Assembly (NCBI GenBank): GCA_020629835.1
Contig: JAHDCO010000015.1
Location: 1-64,000, forward strand
Origin: Granulosicoccaceae bacterium
Lineage (GTDB): Bacteria > Pseudomonadota > Gammaproteobacteria > Granulosicoccales > Granulosicoccaceae
DNA length: 64,000 nt
Direction of reading: 5' to 3'
Part shown: positions 34,889 through 43,393 of the stretch, one piece after another
Layout of the letters: every line of letters starts with the position of its first letter
Position numbering within the stretch: the first letter of the stretch is position 1
The notes under the pieces: generated by a model
Seen by the model: the letters and a program-made list of their open reading frames with translations, nothing else
Told to the model about the DNA's origin: nothing
Databases searched by the model: none
Translations under genes and position numbers: made by a program

Positions 34889-36526
34889 ATGTACGCTCAC
34901 CCATCCCGTTTAACACCCCTTGCTCTGGCTCTAGCCTCACTGATGAGCATCACCGCCTGTTCATCCGGAGAAAGTAACAGCACCCCAAGACTGGATGACC
35001 CGGCAATCACGCCCACGTCCGCTGTACGGTTAACGGTTGAACTGCCGCCGCGAATGCAAAACCTTGACGCTACGTTGGAAGTCATCGTCACGGCCGCTGG
35101 CGAGAGCGTGTTAATGAACGGAGCTCAAGACAGCTACAGTGCAGAGCTTAGCCTACCGTCGGACCGAAGTTTCCCTTTATTTGTCCGAGTACAACGTGCC
35201 GATGATGATCTGATCGTGGCGTCTGCCCAGGCAAACATCAGCACAGACACAAGCATCGTGCCATTCACCTTGCCCCCACAGTTATTCAGTACAGACTTTG
35301 ACTCAGACGGTGACGGTTTTACCAATATTGTCGAACTGGAGCGAGGCAGTGAACCGCGTGGTTTAAGCGAAGACTTTGATGGCGATGGTATCGCCAACGA
35401 AACCGACTTAGACGATGACAACGATGGGGTATTTGATGTTAACGACGCGTTTCCATTGAATGGAGCGGAATCGTTGGACAGCGACGGCGACGGCATTGGC
35501 GATAATCAGGACAGAGACGATGACAACGATTTGATTCTGGATGTTGACGATAACTTTCCACTCGATCCCAATGAATCGCTGGATTTGGATTTGGACGGAC
35601 TGGGTAACTCCGTAGACGAAGACGATGATGGCGACGGCACCATAGACCTGGAAGACCCACAACCTAATAACCCCAACATCACTGGTAACGAAGACAGTGA
35701 TGGTGATGGCGTCAGAGATTTAGAAGACGCATTCCCGTATGACCCCGCCGAGAGTAATGACGTTGATGGCGATGGCATTGGCGACAACGCCGATAATGAC
35801 AACGATAACAATGGCATCCCCGATGACCAGGATAATTCAGTGGTCAACATCCCGTTCTCTGCGGTATCACCCACAATAGACGGCGCTTACAGCTGGTGGG
35901 AATGGTCGGCAGCAACCAGTGCCGATAGTCGTGGTAATCGCCTGTATATCGATCATCTGTTAATCGATAACCTTGGCATTGAAGACGATCAATACAATTA
36001 CAACTACAGCCGCTGGCGCGCTTTGCACGACGGTGAATATCTGTACGTGCTGTTCATCATCGATAACGAAAACTTACCCGAACGTTGGAGTGACTCGGTG
36101 AACCCATGGGATGATGATTCGGTAGAGCTGTATTTTGACGTAGGCGCTGAATCAGCAACAACCTATGACAGCAACGACTACCAACGATTGTTCCGTTATC
36201 AGGACGATGCGGATGATAATCAAACCGATGGTTTCTACAGCGCAAGCGGCATGGTGTCCAACTACTGTTCCAGCCGTACCATGGCCAGGCAATGGTCTCA
36301 CTACGCCTACTATGAAGTGCGCGTCTTACTGTCATCCATAGGCTTGCAGGAAGGTGTGCCGTTCAAGATGGACGTGATGTACAACGATGACGACACCGCA
36401 GGTGAACGAGACTCCAAATGGGCCTGGTTTTCACCATCGGGTGTGGACAACGCCTGGCAGAACCCCAGTACCTTCGGGACCGCAATCCTGTCAACCAATC
36501 GCCCGGTTGTTGGTGGTGGGGATTAG
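34889..36526 (+). CDS. CBM9 lipoprotein with thrombospondin type-3 repeats
   Basis: A 545-residue lipoprotein with lipobox SITAC. A first domain of about 120 residues (beta-rich, resembling a carboxypeptidase-regulatory-like fold) comes first. Then at least six calcium-binding thrombospondin type-3 repeats (about 135-325) follow, each of the DSDGDGxxD type and several ending DAFPLDP. A C-terminal CBM9-like module (about 335-545) begins TIDGAYSWWEWSAA. It has WRALHDGEYLYVLFIIDN and DDDSVELYFDVG, which match CBM9. CBM9 modules bind xylan or cellulose ends. No catalytic domain is present. The ATG at 34889 has AAGGA upstream; 34874 is an alternative. Confidence 0.88.
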   Translation: MYAHPSRLTPLALALASLMSITACSSGESNSTPRLDDPAITPTSAVRLTVELPPRMQNLDATLEVIVTAAGESVLMNGAQDSYSAELSLPSDRSFPLFVRVQRADDDLIVASAQANISTDTSIVPFTLPPQLFSTDFDSDGDGFTNIVELERGSEPRGLSEDFDGDGIANETDLDDDNDGVFDVNDAFPLNGAESLDSDGDGIGDNQDRDDDNDLILDVDDNFPLDPNESLDLDLDGLGNSVDEDDDGDGTIDLEDPQPNNPNITGNEDSDGDGVRDLEDAFPYDPAESNDVDGDGIGDNADNDNDNNGIPDDQDNSVVNIPFSAVSPTIDGAYSWWEWSAATSADSRGNRLYIDHLLIDNLGIEDDQYNYNYSRWRALHDGEYLYVLFIIDNENLPERWSDSVNPWDDDSVELYFDVGAESATTYDSNDYQRLFRYQDDADDNQTDGFYSASGMVSNYCSSRTMARQWSHYAYYEVRVLLSSIGLQEGVPFKMDVMYNDDDTAGERDSKWAWFSPSGVDNAWQNPSTFGTAILSTNRPVVGGGD

Positions 36527-36548
36527 CAAGGGTCGCTCTAGGCCTGGT

Positions 36549-36636
36549 GAACTAGGGAACTAGGGAACTAGGGAACTAGGAAACTAGGAAACTAGGAAAC
36601 TAGGAAACTAGGAAACTAGGAAACTAGGAAACTAAA
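36549..36636. repeat. 8-bp tandem repeat, 10 full copies and a partial one
   Basis: Four copies of GAACTAGG (36549-36580) are followed by six of AAACTAGG (36581-36628) and a decaying eleventh, AAACTAAA. The change from G to A happens once, at one point. It lies between two convergent genes (stops 36526 and 36642). Each unit contains CTAG, a tetranucleotide that is scarce in many bacterial genomes. Simple slipped-strand expansion explains it best; a binding array is possible. Confidence 0.9.
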
Positions 36637-36641
36637 AAGTA

Positions 36642-36983
36642 TTACTCGAGAAAAAAACCATCAACAAAATAGCGGCCGCCTTTAACGGCGACTGTGGTGA
36701 CTGCCAACACCTGATCTTCGGTTCGATCATAGTGTTGATGCCACAGTACGGTGAATGATTTTTCTTTGCGGAAGATGGTGACCACATCGCGTTGGGCGGG
36801 CCGCCCCCAGCGCGCTTCCTGAAGGTCGCAGCGTTGCAGGAACGCCTCGGATGTGAGTGTTGACTTTAAGTCAACGGAGAAATGGCAACTGTGTAGCGCG
36901 TAGTCCCGCTGGTCAACGCCAGACATCACGTCGTCCATCATGGGTTCCACTACGTGCAACACCGCTTGATCGTCTAATTCCAT
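36642..36983 (-). CDS. Hypothetical protein, possibly NTF2/SnoaL-like
   Basis: A 113-residue cytoplasmic protein without signal or membrane segment. The pattern of an N-terminal helix with acidic residues, then a mixed beta-sheet with VLWHQHYDRTEDQVLAVTTVAVKGGRYFVDGFFL near the end, resembles the NTF2-like fold, where a curved sheet encloses a pocket. The similarity is one of shape only and no family motif is decisive. The ATG at 36983 or 36992 could be the start. The stop is 6 bases from the 8-bp tandem repeat. It lies downstream of the RMF-like gene on the same strand, separated by a strong hairpin. Confidence 0.5.
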   Translation of the reverse strand: MELDDQAVLHVVEPMMDDVMSGVDQRDYALHSCHFSVDLKSTLTSEAFLQRCDLQEARWGRPAQRDVVTIFRKEKSFTVLWHQHYDRTEDQVLAVTTVAVKGGRYFVDGFFLE

Positions 36984-37020
36984 GCAGCTCATTCTGCAAT
37001 TCTACAAGGAACGAGGATTT

Positions 37021-37063
37021 GCCGCCATGGCGAAACCACGTCAGATGGCTTGGCCATGGCGGC
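37021..37063 (-). terminator. 11-bp perfect inverted repeat after the RMF-like gene
   Basis: GCCGCCATGGC (37021-37031) is exactly complementary to 37053-37063 across a 21-base loop. It starts 26 bases after the RMF-like stop in the direction of transcription. It is GC-rich and strong but lacks a following T-run, so it may end or stabilise the transcript rather than act as a classic intrinsic terminator. Confidence 0.55.
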
Positions 37064-37089
37064 GGCTCTTACTGACCGCTTAGATCGAA

Positions 37090-37311
37090 TTAATCTTCGC
37101 GGTTTTGCTTACCCATGCGGTAGCCGCCGTACCATTCTTTCTCTAACTCGCTACTTGCGAAATACGAGTGGTGGCAGTTAGAAGGCGTTGTGCCTTTGAT
37201 GCCTGCGTCCATACCGGCTTTGCGTGCCGTAGCGGGGGTAACGTGGTGTAACGGCTTAAACGCTTCACTAATAACCGTGTTAAGGCCGATAAAGTCAAAT
37301 TTGCGAGTCAT
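37090..37311 (-). CDS. Small protein resembling the RMF/CrpP family
   Basis: A 73-residue soluble protein. The C-terminal half reads A-x3-GMDAGIKG, CHHSYFAS, and EWYGGYRMG. This spacing of 'AG-x-x-G ... C ... W-x-x-G-(Y/W)-R' is the pattern of ribosome modulation factor and CrpP-like proteins. RMF binds 30S subunits and causes 100S ribosome dimers in stationary phase; CrpP-like proteins have been linked to other roles. The N-terminal half (MTRKFDFIGLNTVISEAF) is not part of that pattern. A strong AGGAG lies about 9 bases before the ATG at 37311. It follows the aldehyde oxidoreductase on the same strand after a 210-base gap. Confidence 0.6.
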   Translation of the reverse strand: MTRKFDFIGLNTVISEAFKPLHHVTPATARKAGMDAGIKGTTPSNCHHSYFASSELEKEWYGGYRMGKQNRED

Positions 37312-37485
37312 CAAGACAAGCTCCTAAAGTGAGACAGCCACAGACACCGTTGCCTGTGTGTTGGAACGGAAAAGTAGCATTAAGCTACCGCCCGGCCGTT
37401 CGACCAGTTCTCACTACCCCCTAGTCGAAAGGACCAAGTTGAGCACTGGCGCAAACCTTCCCCGTTCGTGTGTCCACGCTGTGAC

Positions 37486-37499
37486 ATTTCGCACGAAAT
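37486..37499. promoter_or_regulatory. 14-bp palindrome upstream of the RMF-like gene
   Basis: ATTTCG-CA-CGAAAT is a perfect 6-bp inverted repeat with 2 bases between arms. It lies 175 bases before the RMF-like ATG and 22 bases after the aldehyde oxidoreductase stop. An operator or a short transcript-end hairpin is possible. No regulator gene lies beside it. The 37312-37521 gap holds nothing else I can name. Confidence 0.35.
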
Positions 37500-37521
37500 A
37501 TAAACCCCAATTACGTCAGTG

Positions 37522-39234
37522 CTATGACCACCAGGCGTCGGCCGCTGGCTGCAAATCGTTCGCACGGAACCGCGCTTTCTGGTTAGACGGAGCCAGTTCT
37601 TCAGCGTAGAAAAACTCGGGTAAATCATCATCTTTTTGCGTAAAACCCGCATCACGATTGAACTGGTTCTCAAGTTCCAGGGTTTCCCGACCCAGAGCCG
37701 GAAAGAAGTCTGCCGGTAACTCTGCGTTAACCGCATCCTTCAATGCCTGCAGGATGAAATCCTGCTTTACCAACGTGACCGAACGACCAAATATGCAAAA
37801 CCCTAACGAGTCTGTGGTGGCACACAACGCCTGTAAATCCAGGCTGGCCTCAACCAGCTCTTCGGCAGGCTTACCTTTACTGTCGTACTGCGGCAGATTG
37901 CCGGCAGTGTGGTCAGCACCTTGTGCCGTCATTTGCATGCTGATGCCGGTCACTTCAATAACGCGTGGGTCATAAGCACTGATGGCTTGCCCTTTGATTA
38001 CCGGTATGCGGGCAACCGACAAGCCTTCACCAACACGTTGCGTGCCCTGCGCGTAAAAACGACCCTCTTCACTGCCACTGCGCATTTCGTCCATAACGGT
38101 ATGCATGTAGGCAGCATCACCAAAATCACCTTTGCCCGCTTCCATTAAGACGCCAATCATGGCACCCAACTCGATGGTGTCGACACCTAGATCGTTCGCT
38201 TGCCAGTTCAGTGCGGCAAGATCATCAGGTTCTTCTAATCCGCAGTTGGTACCCATTAGACCGATGGTTTCATACTCCACCGGCGAGACGACTTCATTGC
38301 CGTCTTTATCTGCGTACACGTTACTGCACTGGATAATGCACCCGGGCATACACGCATGCGTCGTGTTACCACCGCGCTCAAGGTTTAATTCACGCAGGTA
38401 GTCACCACCTAACTTAAAGCGCTCTTCACCGGATGTATCGGTGGCTTGTCCCTGGCTGAAGTTTTTTACTGGAATTCCGCCCACCGTATTGGTGTAGTCA
38501 CCTACCGCAGCCGTTCCCTGTTCCTGGAATGTGCGAATAGCCGGTTGCTCTTCCAATTGTTTGCGATAACTTTTAACCGCCTGCATCACCTGCTTACGCT
38601 CATGCAACGGAGGCATGCGATCAAGTTCTGCAATGATGGCTTTCACTTTCTTACTGCCCATCACCGCACCAACACCGCCACGTGCGGCCAGACGTGACGG
38701 TCGCAAATCCACATCACTGAACGCAACACCTGCCATTAAGCCCTGGTATTCACCGACCAAACCGCACAGTGCAATGCTGACTTTTTTACCAAACCGTTCA
38801 TGCAGGCGTTCAGCGGTTTTGAAGTTGCCTTCGCCCAAATAATCTGAAGCATCCAGAAATTCAATCTCGCCACCTTTTTTAAGATGGATCATGACCCAGT
38901 CTTCAGACTGACCGGTGAGCGTGAACCCGGCAATTTCCAACTGCCCTAACGCAAACGCAAAGTTACCACCGGCATTGGCTTCTTTGATGCCACCGGTGAG
39001 CGGGCTTTTGCAACCAACGCTTAAACGATTGGCGTTAGAAAAGTTGGTACCAGCCAACGGACCTGCTGAAAAAATTAATGGGTTATCCGGGCCCAAAGGG
39101 TCGACCTTGGCCACGCCCATTGCGTTTAGCGTTTTCGCAATGTGATAACGGCCGGCTTTGACCAGCGCTTCCCCCGCAAGGGTTTCGGTTTCAACTCGGC
39201 GTTGGGCTAAATCGATCGTGTGGTACTGACGCAT
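37522..39234 (-). CDS. Aldehyde:ferredoxin oxidoreductase family (tungsten/molybdopterin enzyme)
   Basis: A 570-residue AOR-family enzyme that oxidises aldehydes to acids, using W/Mo-bis-pterin and a [4Fe-4S] cluster. The cluster cysteines are visible: Cys295, Cys299, Cys303 in HACMPGCIIQC and Cys480 in SLGFCIF. The N-terminal domain has the pterin-contact region AGPLAGTNFSNANRLSVGCKSP, and ARGGVGAVMGSKKVKAI is typical. The C-terminal region is about 40 residues shorter than some archaeal forms. No partner [Fe-S] or FAD subunit is adjacent, although other bacterial AORs have them. It lies 66 bases after glcF on the same strand. Metal and substrate are inferred from family. Confidence 0.9.
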   Translation of the reverse strand: MRQYHTIDLAQRRVETETLAGEALVKAGRYHIAKTLNAMGVAKVDPLGPDNPLIFSAGPLAGTNFSNANRLSVGCKSPLTGGIKEANAGGNFAFALGQLEIAGFTLTGQSEDWVMIHLKKGGEIEFLDASDYLGEGNFKTAERLHERFGKKVSIALCGLVGEYQGLMAGVAFSDVDLRPSRLAARGGVGAVMGSKKVKAIIAELDRMPPLHERKQVMQAVKSYRKQLEEQPAIRTFQEQGTAAVGDYTNTVGGIPVKNFSQGQATDTSGEERFKLGGDYLRELNLERGGNTTHACMPGCIIQCSNVYADKDGNEVVSPVEYETIGLMGTNCGLEEPDDLAALNWQANDLGVDTIELGAMIGVLMEAGKGDFGDAAYMHTVMDEMRSGSEEGRFYAQGTQRVGEGLSVARIPVIKGQAISAYDPRVIEVTGISMQMTAQGADHTAGNLPQYDSKGKPAEELVEASLDLQALCATTDSLGFCIFGRSVTLVKQDFILQALKDAVNAELPADFFPALGRETLELENQFNRDAGFTQKDDDLPEFFYAEELAPSNQKARFRANDLQPAADAWWS

Positions 39235-39300
39235 GGGCTCTATCTCAAGAACAGGCTGATTGCCTTATTCTACACTCCAACCGCCCGCCGGCAGACCCAA

Positions 39301-40533
39301 CTAGCTGGGTTGTTGAAGACCAGCATCCAGCAACTCAATCCAATGAGAAACCGGACGACCGCTGCCTGCCTGCAAATGCAACTGGCAACCTATATTGGCC
39401 GTCACGATGACATCGGGTTCGCTGGCCATAATGTTGTTCACTTTGTTGTCTCGCAACTGATGGCTGATGGTGGGTTGAAACAGCGAGTAGGTACCGGCCG
39501 AACCGCAGCACGTGTGTGCATCATCAAAGCTGGTCAATGTAAACCCGAGTTTGGTTAAGAAGGTCTCGGTTACCTGAGGCAACTTTTGCCCATGTTGCAG
39601 GGTGCACGGTGGGTGAAAGGCGACCCGACCTGCACTTTTTGCCGCATGAGCCAAAGCCGAAACGTCGTCTTCCGCACTGAGCACTTCTACAATGTCTTTC
39701 GCCAGTGCGCTGACTTTAGCGGCTTTTTGCGCATAGTCTTCGTCGTGCTGCAGGAGATGTCCGTAGTCCTTAACCATGACACCGCAACCACTGGCGGTGG
39801 TGATGATCGCTTCCGCACCGGCTTCAATCTCGGGCCACCAGGCATCGATATTCTGTTTTACAAACACCAGCGCGGCGTCTTGCTCATTCAAGTGGTGGTG
39901 CACAGCGCCGCAGCAACCACTGCGTTCAATCGATACCAGGCTAATGCCTAAAGCATTAAGTACACGCGCTGATGCAGTGTTGGTTTGTGGGGTCATGGCC
40001 GCTTGCGCACAACCATCCAATACCAGCATGCGGCGTTCGTGACTGGCGGTTGGCCACTGTCCGGTGGGCAGTGCTACCGGAACACTGGCTTTTATGGGTT
40101 TAGGTAGTAGCGGTCGCACCAAACGACCCAAGGCTAACAAGGGTGCGAGGCGTGCTCGATAGGGTAATACGGTCAATATCGCTTTTCGTTTGAAGCGCTC
40201 TACCGGCGTGCGAGGAACACGTTCTTCAACCAACGCTCGCCCGTGGTCGATCAGCTTGCCGTATTCCACTCCTGACGGACAGGTGGTTTCACAATTACGA
40301 CACGTGAGACAACGGTCTAAATGCGTTTGCGTACTGGCGGTTGGTTCATGCCCCTCCAGCACTTGCTTAACCAAATATATTCGCCCACGCGGGCTGTCTA
40401 ACTCATCGCCCAGCAGATTGTATGTTGGGCAGGTAGCCAGACAAAAACCACAATGCACACACTTGGAGATGACAGCTTCTGCAGCCAACGCGTGAGGGTT
40501 ATTGGCCAGTGCAGAGTCCAGTCGCGTATCCAT
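39301..40533 (-). CDS. glcF: Glycolate oxidase, iron-sulfur subunit
   Basis: A 410-residue subunit of membrane-associated glycolate dehydrogenase, which oxidises glycolate to glyoxylate. Two [4Fe-4S] motifs are at the N terminus: CVHCGFCLATCP (about 25-36) and CLTCRNCETTCP (about 71-82). Two CCG domains follow, with GCCGAVHHH (about 210) and CCGSAGTYS (about 345), that form the heterodisulfide-reductase-like half. The start lies 3 bases after the glcE stop, indicating an operon. Electrons normally go to the quinone pool. The gene downstream on the same strand is the aldehyde oxidoreductase. Confidence 0.95.
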   Translation of the reverse strand: MDTRLDSALANNPHALAAEAVISKCVHCGFCLATCPTYNLLGDELDSPRGRIYLVKQVLEGHEPTASTQTHLDRCLTCRNCETTCPSGVEYGKLIDHGRALVEERVPRTPVERFKRKAILTVLPYRARLAPLLALGRLVRPLLPKPIKASVPVALPTGQWPTASHERRMLVLDGCAQAAMTPQTNTASARVLNALGISLVSIERSGCCGAVHHHLNEQDAALVFVKQNIDAWWPEIEAGAEAIITTASGCGVMVKDYGHLLQHDEDYAQKAAKVSALAKDIVEVLSAEDDVSALAHAAKSAGRVAFHPPCTLQHGQKLPQVTETFLTKLGFTLTSFDDAHTCCGSAGTYSLFQPTISHQLRDNKVNNIMASEPDVIVTANIGCQLHLQAGSGRPVSHWIELLDAGLQQPS

Positions 40534-40536
40534 GAC

Positions 40537-41628
40537 TTACGAATCCAGTTCGGGGTGAAAACGGCCGCGATTACACAGGCGATGAGGGTCGAAGCTGGCC
40601 CTGAGTTCAGATTGTAACCGAGCACTCACCCCATTAATCGGCTGATGGGTTGGTGCGCCGGCAGGGGCCTCGCTGAAACGCGTGGCGTGGCCTTTGGCAC
40701 CTGCAGCTGCTGCAAAACAAACCTCGGCAGAAGCGTTGGTTTTCACCCAGCGTTGTGCACCACCCCAATCGTATAACGTAGCCGCAGGAGTGCCGTCGTC
40801 ATCATTGGGTAGCTCAAGCGTACTTGCGTAGTCAGGCACCGAAAAGCGCCATGTAGGCCGAATATCATCAAAAAACGCGTGGCTCAGATCTCGCACCCCT
40901 GTCCAGGGCCCATCATCGTTAACGCTTTCACCACCAAGTTGCGCCGCGGCCGCTTTAACACCTGCCTCGCTGCCCGCCAATCGAATAAACCGCTGTTCGC
41001 CAATCAACACAGCACCGGTTACGGGTAAGTATTGCCGCGCAAGTTGCACCATCGGTACGGTGTCGTGCGCTGCTTGTTCAAACATTAAGGTCACTGTAGA
41101 TTCGGGCAAAGGCAACACTTTTAAGCTGATGTCCAACAGAACGCCTAAGGTGCCGAACGCCCCAACCTGCACACGCGAAACATCATAACCAGCCACGTTT
41201 TTCATGACCTCTCCACCGAAACTGCAGTCCTCGCCCTTACCGGAAATGATACGCACGCCCAGCGCGTGGTCGCGCACCGAACCCGCGTAGGGACGAGTCG
41301 GTCCTGATAATCCGCACGCTACTGTGCCACCGAGCGTTGCATTCGGGAGCTGGGGAGGATCGAACGGTAGCTGCTGACCGTGTTCATGCAGCGTGCTTAT
41401 AACAGTACTCAACGGGGTTCCGCTGCGTGCGGTCATAACAAGCTCAGTGGGCTCATAGTTGATCACCCCATGATGCTCGGCCACTGAGACAACCGCGGGC
41501 GGTTCGGACACCGCTGGGCGGCAGCCTAAAAACGATTTACTGCCACCGCCGACGATAACGAATGGGTTAGCCCCTGCGACGTACTGTTGCACCGTCTCGA
41601 GTAAGGCAGCGGAGGCATCGTTGGTCAT
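40537..41628 (-). CDS. glcE: Glycolate oxidase, FAD-binding subunit GlcE
   Basis: A 363-residue protein with an N-terminal FAD-binding domain (PCMH type). The motif ANPFVIVGGGSKSFLG is the pyrophosphate-binding loop, and PNATLGGTVACGLSGPTRPYAGSVRDHALGVRII is the region expected in GlcE. The C-terminal part is shorter than in GlcD and ends with a RLCNRGRFHPELD motif (a form of the 'DP.G.fNPGR' ending of this family). It forms a complex with GlcD and GlcF. The gene lies 60 bases after glcD and 3 bases before glcF. Confidence 0.94.
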   Translation of the reverse strand: MTNDASAALLETVQQYVAGANPFVIVGGGSKSFLGCRPAVSEPPAVVSVAEHHGVINYEPTELVMTARSGTPLSTVISTLHEHGQQLPFDPPQLPNATLGGTVACGLSGPTRPYAGSVRDHALGVRIISGKGEDCSFGGEVMKNVAGYDVSRVQVGAFGTLGVLLDISLKVLPLPESTVTLMFEQAAHDTVPMVQLARQYLPVTGAVLIGEQRFIRLAGSEAGVKAAAAQLGGESVNDDGPWTGVRDLSHAFFDDIRPTWRFSVPDYASTLELPNDDDGTPAATLYDWGGAQRWVKTNASAEVCFAAAAGAKGHATRFSEAPAGAPTHQPINGVSARLQSELRASFDPHRLCNRGRFHPELDS

Positions 41629-41688
41629 GGCAAACGTTCTTTTTTAAAGCGATTAGATAACTAAGGTCGGTCCGCACCGAGATGCGAG

Positions 41689-43179
41689 TTAAAAGCGTTC
41701 CAGTTCAGGGTGTGAACATTGGCCATTGTGAACATGCATGGCACCAAACTCTGCGCATCGCTGAAGCGTGGGAATCGCCTTACCAGGGTTCAATAACCCG
41801 GCCGGGTCAAACGCCGCTTTCACTGCATGGAATTGATTTAACGTGTCTGTGTCGAACTGCACACACATCTCATTAATCTTTTCCACACCCACGCCGTGCT
41901 CACCAGTGACGGTTCCGCCTACCTTTACACACAGCTGTAAAATCTCGCTTCCAAGGCGTTCAGTGCGCTCGGTTTCACCGTCTACACTTGCATCGTACAA
42001 AATCAGCGGATGCAGATTGCCGTCACCGGCATGAAATACGTTGGCGATACGCAAGCCGAACTCTTTTGAGAGCTCGTCCATACGACTGAGCACAGTCGAC
42101 AACTCGCGTCGAGGTATGGTGCCGTCGATGCAATAGTAATCCGGAGAAATACGCCCAACCGCAGGAAACGCGGACTTACGTCCTTTCCATAACAACAGAC
42201 GTTCATCTTCAGTTTCCGCAATGTGCAACGCTGTGGCGTGACAGCGGTTAAACACATCGGATACCCGCCCTATTTGTGCGTTGACCTCAGCCTCAGTACC
42301 GTCTAACTCACACAACAAAACCGCTGCTGCATCGGTTGGGTAGCCGCAGCCGGCAAAATCTTCTGCTGCAACAATGGCTGGGCTGTCCATCAGTTCAAGC
42401 CCGGCTGGAATAATGCCTTCGGCAATAACGCTACCTACCGCATCACCGGCGGCTGAAACACTGTTGAACGCCGCCATAACCAGCTTGGCAACAGGCGGTA
42501 CCGGCAACAGCTTTACGGTTACTTCAACGGTTACCGCCAGCATGCCTTCTGACCCCGTCAGCAACGCCATCAGATCATAGCCAGCGTCATCGCACCCCAT
42601 GGCGCCGATTGTCAATAACTCTCCGTCTACTGTTACTACATCAATAGATAGAACGTTGTGTACGGTCAGCCCGTACTTTAAGCAGTGCACGCCGCCTGAA
42701 TTTTCCGCCACATTGCCGCCAATGGTGCAGGCGATCTGAGACGACGGGTCGGGGGCGTAATACAGCCCATGGGGCCTGGCAACATTTGAAATCGCAAGAT
42801 TGGTGACACCAGGCTGCACGCGTGCGTATCCGTGCTCTGCATTGAGCTCAAGAATTTTGTTGAATTTAGCAAGCCCGAGCAGAATGCCGTCCTCGTGCGG
42901 CAGGGCACCACCAGAAAGTCCGGTTCCGGCGCCACGTGCAACCACTGGAACCTGCCGGGACGATGCCCAGCGCATAACGGCTTGAACCTCTTCAATAGTG
43001 GCAGGCAATACCACCGAAAGCGGCGCTCGTTTAAAAACGGTTAAGCCATCCGACTCATAAGGACGCAAATCCTCGTCGGTGTGCAGCACCTGCCCTTTCG
43101 GGACTAAAGCGCTTAATTCGCTGGAATACAGGGCGCGTTTATCGGCCCGTGAAAGTGCTGTTTTTGCGTCGGCAACCAT
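41689..43179 (-). CDS. glcD: Glycolate oxidase, catalytic FAD subunit GlcD
   Basis: A 496-residue FAD-linked dehydrogenase. The FAD site is VPVVARGAGTGLSGGALP (about 75-92) and GGNVAENSGGVHCLKYG (about 153-169). The C-terminal catalytic region has NVFHAGDGNLHPLILYD (about 375-391) and TGEHGVGVEKI (about 417-427), with the conserved histidines of the lactate/glycolate dehydrogenase family. The ending FDPAGLLNPGKAIP is typical. It is first in glcDEF; the 214-base divergent region up to pyk holds the pyk promoter, while no clear promoter is seen for glcD. No glycolate-responsive regulator (GlcC) is adjacent. Confidence 0.95.
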   Translation of the reverse strand: MVADAKTALSRADKRALYSSELSALVPKGQVLHTDEDLRPYESDGLTVFKRAPLSVVLPATIEEVQAVMRWASSRQVPVVARGAGTGLSGGALPHEDGILLGLAKFNKILELNAEHGYARVQPGVTNLAISNVARPHGLYYAPDPSSQIACTIGGNVAENSGGVHCLKYGLTVHNVLSIDVVTVDGELLTIGAMGCDDAGYDLMALLTGSEGMLAVTVEVTVKLLPVPPVAKLVMAAFNSVSAAGDAVGSVIAEGIIPAGLELMDSPAIVAAEDFAGCGYPTDAAAVLLCELDGTEAEVNAQIGRVSDVFNRCHATALHIAETEDERLLLWKGRKSAFPAVGRISPDYYCIDGTIPRRELSTVLSRMDELSKEFGLRIANVFHAGDGNLHPLILYDASVDGETERTERLGSEILQLCVKVGGTVTGEHGVGVEKINEMCVQFDTDTLNQFHAVKAAFDPAGLLNPGKAIPTLQRCAEFGAMHVHNGQCSHPELERF

Positions 43180-43331
43180 AACCTTATTGTACGCGCTGAA
43201 CTCCTGTTTAGAGTGTCACCGGACGGGTACTATAACTACACACTGCGCTACTGGGCCTGAGATAGTTAAGCAACAATGATTGAAGATAATAGTATTCCGG
43301 GCTAGCCATCGGGCTGTCACAATTTACGGGG

Positions 43332-43365
43332 TATAATGCGGAGCGATTTACGTAGTTTCACTACA
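43332..43365 (+). promoter_or_regulatory. pyk promoter -10 with a HexR box
   Basis: A perfect TATAAT is at 43332-43337, with only a weak -35 upstream. Just after it, CGTAGTTTCACTACA (43351-43365), read on the other strand as TGTAGTGAAACTACG, matches the HexR consensus TGTARTWWWAYTACA except for C in the third W position and the last base. The site lies 28 bases before the pyk ATG, at about +7 to +21, where a bound repressor would block elongation or initiation. HexR is encoded at 46.3 kb. Confidence 0.75.
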
Positions 43366-43393
43366 AATAAAAACTCGGACGAGATTACCCATC

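Noticed and set aside
35134-35874. Serine/proline-rich minus-strand ORFs
   Set aside because: They are antisense to the Asp-rich calcium repeats of the CBM9 lipoprotein; their repetitive composition follows from GAC/GAT codons read backwards.
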